A stretch of DNA of 35,987 nt from Paulinella micropora (GCA_009731375.1 BJOX01000367.1:585147-621133), one strand, 5' to 3'. Positions 12,828 through 22,257 are shown, numbered from the stretch's first letter. Notes: generated from the letters alone by a model not told the origin. Made by a program: numbers and translations.

Positions 12828-13889
12828 TTATGTGGTGGTCAAGTCTGGCTGCGTGTCCTGCGAAGCCTGCGAGGTCGGGGGCAGGGACGACGAGGACGCT
12901 TGTGCAGCTTGCGAGCCTTCAGGGGAGGACTGCGAGCTCACATCGCTAGCCGAGCTCTCACCATACGAGGAAGAGTCTTCAGTAATCATGGAGGGCAGGC
13001 GTTCTTGCTGACGGTCCTCTACGAAAAGCTCGTCCGCCTTGTCAGCGGTCTCGCCCACATCGTTGCGCAAAAGCTCGAACTCGTTGCAAGGGTCATGACA
13101 TTCCCGCTCGGGCAGCTGCTTGTCGAGCGGTTTCTTCTCTTCCTCCTTGGGAAGCTTCACGTAGATGTCCAGCCACATCCGTGGGCTAAAGCAAGCACGC
13201 AGTGAATGAAGGAATGAAGATTAAAATAAAAAAAAAAAAAAAAAAAAAAAANNNNNNNNNNNNNNNNNNNNNNNNNNNNNNNNNNNNNNNNNNNNNNNNN
13301 NNNNNNNNNNNNNNNNNNNNNNNNNNNNNNNNNNNNNNNNNNNNNNNNNNNNNNNNNNNNNNNNNNNNNNNNNNNNNNNNNNNNNNNNNNNNNNNNNNNN
13401 NNNNNNNNNNNNNNNNNNNNNNNNNNNNNNNNNNNNNNNNNNNNNNNNNNNNNNNNNNNNNNNNNNNNNNNNNNNNNNNNNNNNNNNNNNNNNNNNNNNN
13501 NNNNNNNNNNNNNNNNNNNNNNNNNNNNNNNNNNNNNNNNNNNNNNNNNNNNNNNNNNNNNNNNNNNNNNNNNNNNNNNNNNNNNNNNNNNNNNNNNNNN
13601 NNNGGGGGGGTAGTTTGTGTGTCTTGTGTTTGCAGTACTACCCGAAGAAGCGGTTGCCGTGCGTGGCGAGGCGGAAGAAGGCACGGCAGCGGCCAGGAGA
13701 AGGCGGTGTTCTGATGATCACACTCACGTCTACCACCTCACCGGGCGCAGCGCTGCGAACCTGACATACACAGCGCGGACAAAGGGTGTGAACAGGTGGA
13801 TTCTTGACTTGATTTTCTTTCTTGCTTTCCTTCTTTCTCTTCGCGCAACTCCCGAAATCAAGCCAGTCAATCTATCTATGTGCCTATCC

Positions 13890-13922
<33 letters not shown>

Positions 13923-13964
13923 ATCTAATCTATCTATCTAATCTAATCTATCTAATCTAATCTA

Positions 13965-14003
<39 letters not shown>

Positions 14004-14467
14004 CATCTATCCTATGTCTTCGGATAAGCAGAGCTGATAGACCAAACATATCCATCTATCCATCCATTTATCTATCTCTTTCGCATGACACATACACATA
14101 CTTACAAACACATACACAACTCACACACACACACACATACACACATCAGACATAACATGCATATTGGGAAACGCGCATCGGGCTCAGCCACTTGTCCATT
14201 GCACATGACACATACACATACTTACAAACACATATACAACTCACACACACACACATCAGACATAACATGCATACTGGGAAACGCGCATCGGGCTCAGCCA
14301 CTTGTCCATTGCAGGAACGGAAGAGCTTGCACACTGTGTCCTTCGGCCACGACGTCGGCCCACAATTGCTTACGGTCCAAGTCTTAACCAGCGTTTGCAA
14401 AGGGGCCACCTCAGACCTAAAGACATGGGTGGCCGGAATTCTTCCCTAGTCTTTCACCACAAGATAC

Positions 14468-14558
<91 letters not shown>

Positions 14559-16338
14559 TGTGGGGTTTTTTTTTTTTTTTTTTTTNNNNNNNNNNACGAA
14601 AGTGCAAGTTCGGACCAATATATTTGCCAGGGGAAAGGTGATTTTTCGAAAAAGACATATAAATGAATATGGTTGTGTATATTAAAACTAGTTATTATTA
14701 TTATCATTATTATTATTATTATTATATTAATTACTTAATTAATTCATTAATTAATTGATAAACCATCAATCAAACAAAATAACATATTTATAGCTAGAGA
14801 TAGATATATCTACCTGTCAGGTAATGTCATGTCCTTGATGAACTTGGCCTTGAACGTAACGGTGCACTTGGCGCCACACCAGGGGTTGGCNNNNNNNNNN
14901 NNNNNNNNNNNNNNNNNNNNNNNNNNNNNNNNNNNNNNNNNNNNNNNNNNNNNNNNNNNNNNNNNNNNNNNNNNNNNNNNNNNNNNNNNNNNNNNNNNNN
15001 NNNNNNNNNNNNNNNNNNNNNNNNNNNNNNNNNNNNNNNNNNNNNNNNNNNNNNNNNNNNNNNNNNNNNNNNNNNNNNNNNNNNNNNNNNNNNNNNNNNN
15101 NNNNNNNNNNCCAGTGCATTGAGCACAGAGCTGCTGACTGGTCTGGCTCGGGGCTTGGGCGCGGTGGGGTGGGGCGGAAACACTTTCGGAGGAGTGGTTG
15201 GAGCACCTCCACCCTAACAAACAAGACAACAAGACAACAATACAATACAATACAATACAATGCAATGCCATGCCAGCAATGCAATGGATTGGCAATACAA
15301 TACAATACAATACAATACATGACATGTTTGAACTGGAAAAATGAATAAACAAAAAACAACAGCACTATCTTCACACCATGTATCAAATCTATTCTTAACA
15401 AACAGACACACTGGTATGATGTAGAAACACTTTTGGGATAGTGGTTGGAGCTACCCTAACAAACATACATACAAAATCTTAAAACATACATGCATGCATA
15501 CATACATATGTACATACATACATACATACATACATACATACATGCATACATACATACAACAGGATAACAACAACAACAACAACATCAACAACAACTACAA
15601 CCACACCACCATACTTACTAGACTTACTTTCTTGGCACGCCAATCGCGTATGGCGTCGCTTGCTGGTTTCGGCTTTTCCGCTTTGGGAGGCGGAGGGCGA
15701 GCGCGCAAGTTCTTATACGTACCTGTGTGTGTGTGTGTGTGTATGTGTGTGTATGGTGGGTGGGTGGAAAAGAAAAGAAAGAATAGAAAGAAAGAAAAGA
15801 AAGAGAGAATAGAAAGAGAGAATAGAAGGAAAAAGAAAGAAAGAGAGAATAGAAAGAGAGAACAGAAAGAAAAAGAAAGAAAGAAAACAAGCAAAAAAGA
15901 AGGAAAAAGAAAAAGAAAAGGTAAGGAAAAGGAAAAAAAGAAAAGGAAATCAAAGCAAAGCAAACAAGCAAAGAAAGGAAAGGAAAGAAAGAGAAGAAAA
16001 GCAAGGAAAAGAAAAGAAAAGAAAGAATATAATATAATAGGATAGGTTAGAATAGAATAGAATAGATAGAATAGAAAAGGAAACAAATGAATAGAATAGA
16101 ATAGAAAAGGAAAGGAAAGGAAAGAATGGAATAGAAAAAGAAAGAATAGAATAAAAAAAGGAAAAGGAGAGAGAGAGAAGAAAAAGAAAATAAAAGGAAA
16201 GGAAAGGAAAGGAGAAGAGAGGAGAGGAGAGGAGGAGAGGAGAGGAAAGGAAAGGAAACAGAGAGAGAGAAAGAAAGTGAGAGAGAGAGAGAGAAAGAAA
16301 GAAAGAGAGAGACAGAGAGAGAGAGAGAAGTGTGTGTA

Positions 16339-16378
<40 letters not shown>

Positions 16379-16625
16379 AAGAGAGAAAGAGGGAGAGAGA
16401 GAGGGAGAGAGAGAGAGAGGTGAGAGAGAGAGAGAGAGAAGTGAGAGAGGAAAAGAAAGGAAGAAAGAAAGAAAGAGCGACAGGAAGGAAGGAAGGAAGG
16501 AAGGAAGGAAGGAAGGAAGGAAGGAAAGAAAGAAAAGAAAAGAAAAAGAAAGAAAGAAAGAAAGGAGGAAGGAAGGAAGGAGGAGGAGGAAGAAGAAGAA
16601 GAAGAAGAAAAAGGAGGAGAAGAAG

Positions 16626-16667
<42 letters not shown>

Positions 16668-18119
16668 AAGTAGAATAGTAAACAAGATTAGGCGAGAGTT
16701 ATTGAGAGGCAGGATTGAGTGGGAAAGGTGAAATGTTTCCACTGTCAACTGAACGACTTTTACATAATAATTGAAGGACTTCCGCTTGCTTTTCGTTGAG
16801 CTGAAAAGGAAGCATGTGAGAAGGCGAGCATGAGTAAAAACCAGGGCAAACAAGGAGAGAAAACAAAAGACTACGAAGAGAAAAGGTGGCTGGTTAGTCA
16901 AAATGGGGGGGGGGGGATTTTTGTGCATGAATGTTTAATGCATGTTTGTGCTTGTATGTATGTGTGTATGTATGTATGTGTATGTATGTATGTAGGTATG
17001 TATGCATGGTATGTATGTATGTTTATATGCTTATGTGTGCTTATGTATGGCTAGGGTTTACTTCCGGCAGAATCAGATGTGGATGAGTGGCCACCAGAGG
17101 TGAGGCGAGGTTGTTCATGCCAACCCGACGTGGCAGCCGACAATCGACTGTTCAGATCGAGGTTGTCCCAGCCTTCTGGCGCAGACATGGACTTGCGGAA
17201 AGATCGACCAGCCACACCAAGTGGCTCCGCGAGTGCCTCAGCATGCTCTACTTGCTCAACATCACTTTGCCACACTCCTAGCCCAACCCCTTCGCGTGGT
17301 AGTTCTCGTCTGCTGCGACATGATTTCTCTGCAGACCCAACAAGAATATTAACGTGAAAAGGAGGAGTAGGAAGAGGATTGTGCATACCAGTTTCACTGC
17401 TGTCGGTTCCCGTCCCTTGGTTGGAGCCACACGGTGAGACTGTCAGCTTGAGGATCTTCTTTTGCGCTCCCGCAACTTCGAAGGCCTCTGTGAGTTCTGA
17501 ATCCAAGCTCACTCTTAGTATATCTCCTTCCTCATCTTTGTACGTGAGAGCAAATTCCGCAAGACCTAAGAAATTCAAAGTACAAGAAACCTTTTGCGAA
17601 AATGGTGTTACACAACACAAGCATGAAGCAACCAATGTCAAAACGTACATGGATCTTTGGCTTTCAAAGCAACAGCAAACACACACCAATGTTCCGAGGG
17701 CAACGGCTGTGTTGACTCAAATACATTGCACATATCCACGCAGCATACGTGCACATACGTGAGAAAAAAATATTTACAAGGAAACCCAACGAGAAAACCG
17801 AGAAATAAAGCGAGGACGTAAACAAGTCTTGGGAAGTACTTTGGGAGCCGATATGGAAAGAAAAGAAATGCTCAGCAAAAGCGTTGTTGGTAAGTGTTCG
17901 AAGGCTTTTGGTGACCAAAGTAGGATTGCACGTGCGAAGCGATATCCTTCAATTTTGGATTTGAGTCGAATTTAACTCTGCACCACGTTGCAAGAGTACA
18001 AACAAACCACATAATGTAGTCATGATAAATGAGTCAAAACATGGCGAAACCCCTCAATTGTTGAGTGCGTACCTTCGTATGTCTCCATCGCAAACGATTT
18101 TCACCGTCTGGAAACCCAT
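12828..18119 (-). CDS. NBR1-like protein: PB1 and FW domains, eight exons
   Basis: Exons (transcript order): 18119-18073, 17977-17916, 17565-17062, 15722-15628, 15213-14814 (220-N gap inside), 14416-14275, 13760-13642, 13185-12828. All visible splice phases agree. The ATG at 18119 opens a PB1 domain (about residues 1-85): a basic first strand (TVKIVCDGDIRR, Lys7) and an acidic OPCA motif (YKDEEGD...SLDSEL, about residues 45-61), so it may bind both PB1 faces. A Ser/Pro-rich linker leads to an FW domain: FKAKFIKDMTLPD, then LVKTWTVSNCGPTSWPKD, then APGEVVDVSVIIRTPPSPG, then FFGPRMWLDIYV. PB1 plus FW is the signature of NBR1, a cargo receptor of selective autophagy in the cytoplasm. The acidic Ser-rich tail holds a possible LIR (NEFELL). 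No ZZ finger or UBA domain is visible; a ZZ could be lost in the gap. The third FW tryptophan appears to be Phe (AFFRLA). Confidence 0.8.
13229..13603. repeat. Poly-A and 352-N gap in an intron
   Basis: An A run ends at 13251 and N occupies 13252-13603, between the last two exons of the NBR1-like gene. Splice phase across this intron (GG|C) is consistent, so no exon need be missing here. Confidence 0.9.
13869..14080. repeat. (ATCT)n/(AATCT)n microsatellite
   Basis: ATCT units with AATCT variants and a short unique island around 14012-14048, in the intron between the FW-domain exons 13642-13760 and 14275-14416. Confidence 0.9.
14085..14313. repeat. Tandem duplication of an exon 3' end and its donor site
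   Basis: Two adjacent copies (about 14085-14202 and 14203-14312) each contain a CACACA tract, GACATAACATGCAT and the exon sequence GGGAAACGCGCATCGGGCTC. The copy at 14203-14312 carries the working minus-strand donor (CCCA|GTATGC, exon end 14275). In the other copy the same position reads CCCA|ATATGC, so the GT is lost. Confidence 0.85.
14469..14595. repeat. Poly-T (89 nt), second T run and 10-N gap
   Basis: An uninterrupted 89-T run at 14469-14557, a short GTGTGGGG island, another T run to 14585, then ten N. It lies in an intron of the minus-strand NBR1-like gene, where it is poly-A in the transcript. A (TTA)n array follows at about 14695-14727. Confidence 0.9.
15222..15561. repeat. (AATAC)n and (ATAC)n arrays with a decayed exon-start copy
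   Basis: Pentanucleotide AATAC arrays (15237-15320) and an ATAC array (15485-15558) flank a diverged copy of the start of the exon at 15213. Positions 15427-15471 repeat 15181-15223 (AGTGGTTGGAGC...CCCTAACAAACA), including the minus-strand acceptor TTAG|G. The intron between exons 15722-15628 and 15213-14814 holds all of this. Confidence 0.8.
15768..16678. repeat. 0.9-kb polypurine (A/G) tract
   Basis: Almost only A and G on the plus strand for about 900 nt (GAAA, GGAA, GAGA, GAA units). The interruptions are mainly a GT block at 16330-16355, a few TA steps near 16027-16150 and scattered single C residues. It fills most of the intron between exons 17062-17565 and 15628-15722. In the transcript it is polypyrimidine. 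The many Arg/Glu/Lys or Ser/Phe/Leu frames in it are not genes. Confidence 0.95.
16940..17048. repeat. (TGTA)n microsatellite
   Basis: A short TGTA array just downstream, on the minus strand, of the donor site at 17061 (GTAAAC). It has the same unit type as the array at 556-1610. Confidence 0.9.
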
Positions 18120-18946
18120 GGATGTTCACGTACACGTTTTAACCCACAAAGGGTTTTTTTCCAGATTTTTTTTCTATTTTCTCCAAGATCAACCGAGATC
18201 TTTGAACAAAAGTGGAAAAGAAAAATACGAAAAGAAGGCGTGTTGTACAGAGGTCGCCGCTCTATGGCATATTGTCTTTGGAAGGAAAGAAAGATTAGAG
18301 ACAAACAATGGGGACAATGATCTGGTTGTGCGCGCTCAATATCGTGAGTCTCGTCCGCAATACACGGTGTATTTCTCCCTGACCACAATGTTGTTCACAA
18401 CTTTTCCTTCCATGTGTACATGTCAATCCCGAACCTTCAAAGACCGATAATTACGGTCTTTCTTTGGACCTTTGGCTCCCAACACACCCGACCGGGTTCA
18501 TAAATCCGGCGCGCTATCGAAAATCATTTTCCCCCACCTAGATCAGAAAAAAGAGGAATCGTGACGGTAGCAACGGAAGGGATACGAATAATCTGTGTTT
18601 TTGTGGTCCACAATAATTTTGGTGGCACCTCCCTGAGTAGATGATAACTTAGATCTCGTCGTGAATTTTTGCAAAATCCACGACTTCGTCTGGGTTGTGA
18701 CACCCACTCCTGTTGATAGTAGATACAAAGAAACAAAAACAACAAAATAGCCTTATATGGCACACTACAAGAAAACATGTATATATCATTAAATTGACCT
18801 TTTTCGTCTTACTCTTCCAACTTCAAATCAACCACCTACCACACACAAGTATGGTATGAGTAAATCTCTTTGAAATGAAGAGTGCTTTCGCCCAATTTTT
18901 TTAAAATTGAAAACACACTAGTTTATACTCCTATGTGCTAAAGGAG
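18120..18946. other. Upstream flank of the NBR1-like gene, no gene seen
   Basis: It contains the putative promoter and 5' leader of the minus-strand gene starting at 18119, but no motif I can assign. Open frames of up to 142 codons lack recognisable features. AT content rises from about 18780, marking the approach to the virus-like element. Confidence 0.5.
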
Positions 18947-19427
18947 TTAGTAGTAAAAACTACTATTTCAATTAATTCTTTGTCTTTTATATTTCTCATA
19001 TTCTTCAATTACATTGTATGTTGTTTTTCTTCCTTCAATCATTTTTCTTGCTCTAATCTCATCATCAATTCCCATTGGTTCAAATTCTCAAATAATCGTA
19101 ACTATTTTTTCTTGTTCAATTCTTTTCTTCTCGTTTTATCAAATCTATTTTTTCTTTTCAGTCAATTTCTTCTTTTTTCTTATTCAGTAATTCCTCTATA
19201 TCATAAAATTTATTTTGTTCAGTTTTTTCTTGCTTCTCCAATTCCAATAATTCTTGTAGTTTTTGTTCCTTTTTGCTATGTATTATATCTATTTTGATTT
19301 CGCTACTTGCTTTCAACCTCATTAGATCTGTGTATGTTTTATCCATTAATTTCTCAATCTATTTATTAGAACTTTCTCGTTCAACATACTCTCCATCACT
19401 CCCACTTCCGTCTTCGTTATCACTCAT
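18947..19427 (-). pseudogene. Broken coiled-coil protein gene
   Basis: Reading from the ATG at 19427 (MSDNEDGSGS), the frame is stopped by TAG at codon 23. It continues as a Lys/Glu/Leu-rich coiled coil (LQELLELEKQEKTEQNK), meets further TGA codons and shifts frame by one base near 19100. It then resumes as FEPMGIDDEIRARKMIEG...NVIEEYEKYKRQRIN before TAA at 18947. The continuity of coding-like sequence through the breaks supports a recently inactivated gene of about 160 residues. No family is recognised. It is the leftmost gene assigned to the virus-like element. Confidence 0.6.
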
Positions 19428-19705
19428 CGTTGTTCGCACTTTGTTTGGTTAAGGCTACTCTGAAAAAGAGAAAGTTCTCTAAGTAAAAGTTCAACTTGGT
19501 GTCTTTTTTGTCCTGAGCATCTAGGTGTGCGGTGTAAAAAAATTTCGCTTTTCCTTTTTTAAGTCATTTCAAAGGAACAGCCGAAATCAAGAAATTCACA
19601 CAATTGAGTAAAATATTTTTCCTCGTGCTTTTTTGTTCTGTGACTTTTTTTCAGAATTGCAAAAGCGATCAATGCAAGAAACCCAAACACTCGTCTGTTG
19701 TGCAG

Positions 19706-20227
19706 GTATTGCCGACAACGAACCGCGGGAGGAGCCAGAGGAGGGCGATGCGAAGGGTCCTGAGGAGAAGCAACCTGAAGATCCCGAAGTAAAGGTAAGT
19801 TGGTTGTTTCATTTCTTTTTTTTGCCAATGAAGGGGTGTTTAGGCGTTGGCAGAAACAGTTGGCGCAATGCGCGTCGGTCTTATTACCGCTCAAAATATT
19901 CCGAAAGAATTGGGTAGGATGAGGGCGGTTGTGCGGGAGCCAAATCACGAGCGTAATCAACCGATTGAATGCAAGCAGGATTATTGGGTCGAATTAGATA
20001 AGGAAAATGGAGTTGCCAGAATTTACCAACTACCGAATGAGTGTCTTCCAAGAGCAAAGTTGAATGCGTACAAATCGCCAATGAGGAGGGAACAAGTACC
20101 AGAACATTTTGTTGTCATTTTTACCGATGGAAGTTTCATGCTTTTTCGTTTGTGGGATAATATCGGCACCGTCGCGGACTATTATGGACTCACCGTCAAG
20201 ACTGCTTACAGGGTTGTGTTTGAATAA
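19706..20227 (+). CDS. Possible two-exon gene, unrecognised product
   Basis: The frame from 19706 (ADNEPREEPEEGDAK) ends at a textbook donor (AAG|GTAAGT) and resumes in phase after TTTAG at 19844, giving a 49-bp intron. The second exon runs to TAA at 20227 and ends DNIGTVADYYGLTVKTAYR-like, with balanced composition. The first exon is highly acidic; its start is unclear (a TTTTTTTTCAG acceptor lies further upstream). If unspliced, a shorter protein could start at ATG 19868. GC content is clearly higher than in the flanking viral genes, suggesting host origin. However, its stop lies only 31 nt from a palindrome shared with the convergent integrase gene, as in a compact viral array. Function is unknown. 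Confidence 0.45.
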
Positions 20228-20258
20228 AGGTGCTACCACCGCAACTAAACAAATAGAG

Positions 20259-20288
20259 ATTTTATTAATATATTTTTATTAATAAAAT
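20259..20288. terminator. Perfect hairpin between convergent genes
   Basis: A 12-nt arm (ATTTTATTAATA), 6-nt loop and exact 12-nt complementary arm. It sits between the stop of the plus-strand gene at 20227 and the stop of the minus-strand integrase at 20310, so it could serve as a two-way 3'-end or terminator signal. Being AT-only, it may alternatively be fortuitous. Confidence 0.5.
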
Positions 20289-20309
20289 TTTTATTTGTGG
20301 TATTTTTCA

Positions 20310-21316
20310 TTAAATGTCTAGTATTACTTTTGCCTTTCGTTCTCTCTTACTTGTTCTGATGTTTTCCTGCTCTATTTGTTCCCTTTTAAGTAGTTCTTTT
20401 GTCTTCTTCTCTTTTATAATTTCTTTTGTTTGTTGTTTTATGTCTTTCTCTTCAGCAATAGGTTTTGTAAAATCTGTTTTCAATAAATCCCTCAGGCTTA
20501 CTAACTCTTCATTATTTAATATTAATTTAAATCCGGAACTGCCTTTAACTTTATAAATAATTTTGCTGAAAGTCTTTCCTCCTTTGGAAAATAAATTACG
20601 TTTGTTTTCCTTTCTTAAAGTATCACCAACATTGAATTCATTAATAAGGTCATCACGAGTGATAGTCTGTTTATTTTTATCTCTTCTAGCAAAGACATCC
20701 ACCGGTCTGGCTTGAATTCCCCTATGTAATTTATGATTATAAGCATTAACCAAATCTTGAATATAACTTACTCAATCAAAATTTCTATTAGTTTCAAATA
20801 ATAAATCCAACCACCTTCTAATACTCCTTATAACTCTATCAAAAACCGCTAAGGCCCTATGGTCGCCTACTTCAACCACATCATGCTTAATATCATTTTG
20901 AACAAAATAATCACGAGTAGCACCTTTATATTCTCCTCCGCTGTCTGTTGTAATTGATTTAGGTTTATAAGGTATAGATTTCAAAGCATAATAAACTTCT
21001 TTCGCTGTTTTATTTTTTATGGAATGATTATTAAATATCTTGAATGACAATCAATCCAAACAAGCATCCAAGCATATCCTTTATTTCCTTTCTTATCTTT
21101 TATCTTACTCATATCGGCTAAGTCTAAGAAAACTTGGTCTAATGGATTATCAACCCATATAGTATTCCATAATTTCGGGTTCTTTTTCTGGTGGTGTATT
21201 TCAAGGGCTTCTTCTTCTTTTGTTCTTTGAATTTCTTCTCCAGTTGGTGTGTCTTCTAATTGACTATTACGATTTTGTTTATTAATAATTGTATGTTTAT
21301 GGTCTAAATCTGGCAT
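20310..21316 (-). pseudogene. rve-family (retroviral-type) integrase, frameshifted and stop-interrupted
   Basis: An integrase of the type used by Polintons, PLVs and virophages to insert linear DNA into the host genome. The RNase-H-like core shows FLDLADM (first Asp), NKGYAWMLVWIDCHSRY, then ITTDSGGEY (second Asp) and DHRALAVFDRVIRSIRR. At this last position the usual Glu of DDE is Asp, 35 residues after the second Asp. The region after the core contains DLVNAYNHKLHRGIQARP, and an SH3/chromo-like tail (GDTLRKENKRNLFSKGGKTF) follows. The reading frame is lost by one base near 21027 and stopped by TGA at 20772-20774, where relatives often have Trp. The visible start is only 9 bp from the start of the divergent gene at 21326, with TATATAG between. 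Without repair it cannot make a full-length enzyme. Confidence 0.8.
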
Positions 21317-21325
21317 TTATATAGT

Positions 21326-21584
21326 ATGAGATTTTCAAAGTCAAATGTAAAAAACAAAAAAATATAAAGTCATTAGTCCGAAAGGTAATGTTATTAATTT
21401 TGGAGATATCAGATACGAACATTATAAAGACCACATAGGGTTATACTCACATTTAGACCATTTGGATAAAGAAAGAAGAAAAAAATACAGAATGAGAGCA
21501 AAAGCAATACGAAATTCAAAAGGAGAATTAACTTATAATAATCCAGAATATAGTAATTTTTACTCATATCATTATCTTTGGTAA
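21326..21584 (+). pseudogene. Small DUF5754-like viral protein, one-base frameshift
   Basis: From ATG 21326 the frame breaks at an A7 run (21356-21362). One base over, a clear coding frame follows: ISPKGNVINFGDIRYEHY, then a His/Asp-rich HLDHLDKERRKKYRMRAKA segment, ending FYSYHYLW. The pattern FG..Y.HY..H...LD.ERR..Y and the C-terminal LW match, from memory, the small proteins annotated DUF5754 in giant viruses, PLVs and virophages; their role is unknown. The original length would be about 85 residues. The stop is followed after one base by stem-loop 21586-21622. Confidence 0.6.
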
Positions 21585-21585
21585 T

Positions 21586-21622
21586 GATATTTGAAAGACG
21601 ATTTCGTCGTTTTCAAACATCG
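21586..21622 (+). repeat. Stem-loop family, copy 1
   Basis: It begins GATATTTGAAA and ends TTTCAAACATCG; the core GACGA-tt-TCGTC extends the stem. It starts one base after the stop of the DUF5754-like gene and is followed by a T-rich run, as expected of a 3'-end signal. The minus-strand gene at 21650-22168 converges on it. Confidence 0.75.
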
Positions 21623-21649
21623 TTTTTTCTTTTTTTTTACATTTGGACT

Positions 21650-22168
21650 TTAGAATTTTAAGAAACATTTTTCATCATCATTATTTTTTTCTTTCTTAGC
21701 ACCACCAGAAGATTGATTATATACTTTTACACTTACACTACTTAACTTCTTACCTTTCTTAGGCTTGATTTCTTCTTGACTACTCTCGCTTTCGCTTTCT
21801 TCACTCTCTGGCTCAGGCTCTGGCTTCTTACTCTTCTTCTTTTCCCTCTTACTCTCTACCTTCGCTCTCTTGATTTTCATCTTAGCCATCTTTTCCGCAA
21901 TCAAGTCAGTAAAATCAACCTCATCTTCACTATCACTGCTTTGCTCGGGTGTGTCATCTTGGTCTTTTTCATTAACAATATCGCTCGCCACATTCTTATT
22001 TTCTATCTCTGCTATGTTTTGTTCCATATCTTTGTCTTCACTTTTAACCGCATTTCGGTATTGTTCCAAAACCTTTTTGGCATGTTCCATTTTTCGTTGT
22101 TTCTCTTTTGCTTTTATTCCTTCAACAGCACTCCCCCAGTTCTTACGACTTGCTTCGGGAGACTGCAT
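21650..22168 (-). CDS. Highly charged protein, unrecognised (172 aa)
   Basis: An intact frame from ATG 22168 to TAA. The N-terminal third is basic and helical (KAKEKQRKMEHAKKVLEQY), the middle acidic (SSDSEDEVDF), then alternating Lys/Arg and Glu/Ser-rich stretches (EPEPESEESESESSQEE), ending KKGKKLSSVSVKVYNQ and a Lys/Asp-rich tail. No domain is recognised; it is probably largely disordered. It is one of the few undamaged genes of the virus-like element. Its C-terminus converges on the DUF5754-like gene and its 5' end is divergent from the S74 gene. Low sequence constraint in a disordered protein may be why no break is apparent. Confidence 0.65.
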   Translation of the reverse strand: MQSPEASRKNWGSAVEGIKAKEKQRKMEHAKKVLEQYRNAVKSEDKDMEQNIAEIENKNVASDIVNEKDQDDTPEQSSDSEDEVDFTDLIAEKMAKMKIKRAKVESKREKKKSKKPEPEPESEESESESSQEEIKPKKGKKLSSVSVKVYNQSSGGAKKEKNNDDEKCFLKF

Positions 22169-22221
22169 TTATACTAAGATTAATATATTTTAGTATTTTT
22201 TAAATAAATAAATAAATAATT

Positions 22222-22257
22222 GATATTTTGTTCTGACTTCGTCATCACAAAACATCG
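22222..22257 (+). repeat. Stem-loop family, copy 2
   Basis: Starts GATATTTTGTTCTGAC and ends GTCATCACAAAACATCG with loop TTC. It lies between divergent genes (starts at 22168 minus and 22291 plus), not at a gene end. The same core is reused exactly in the copy at 28450-28485. A T-rich spacer leads to CGATGTTTTA, whose ATG is the start of the S74 gene. Confidence 0.8.

Noticed and set aside
15494-16928. Long Arg/Glu/Lys frames (+) and Phe/Leu/Ser frames (-)
   Set aside because: Produced by the polypurine tract; length reflects lack of stop codons in A/G repeats.
18022-18450. 142-codon plus-strand frame
   Set aside because: It overlaps the first PB1 exon in antisense; the minus-strand exon has a start codon, domain match and correct splice phase.
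18947-21316. UGA read as tryptophan in the virus-like element
   Set aside because: Some TGA codons fall at possible Trp sites, but TGG is also used, a TAG stop is present too, and the membrane-protein gene appears to end at TGA. Point mutation explains the data more simply.
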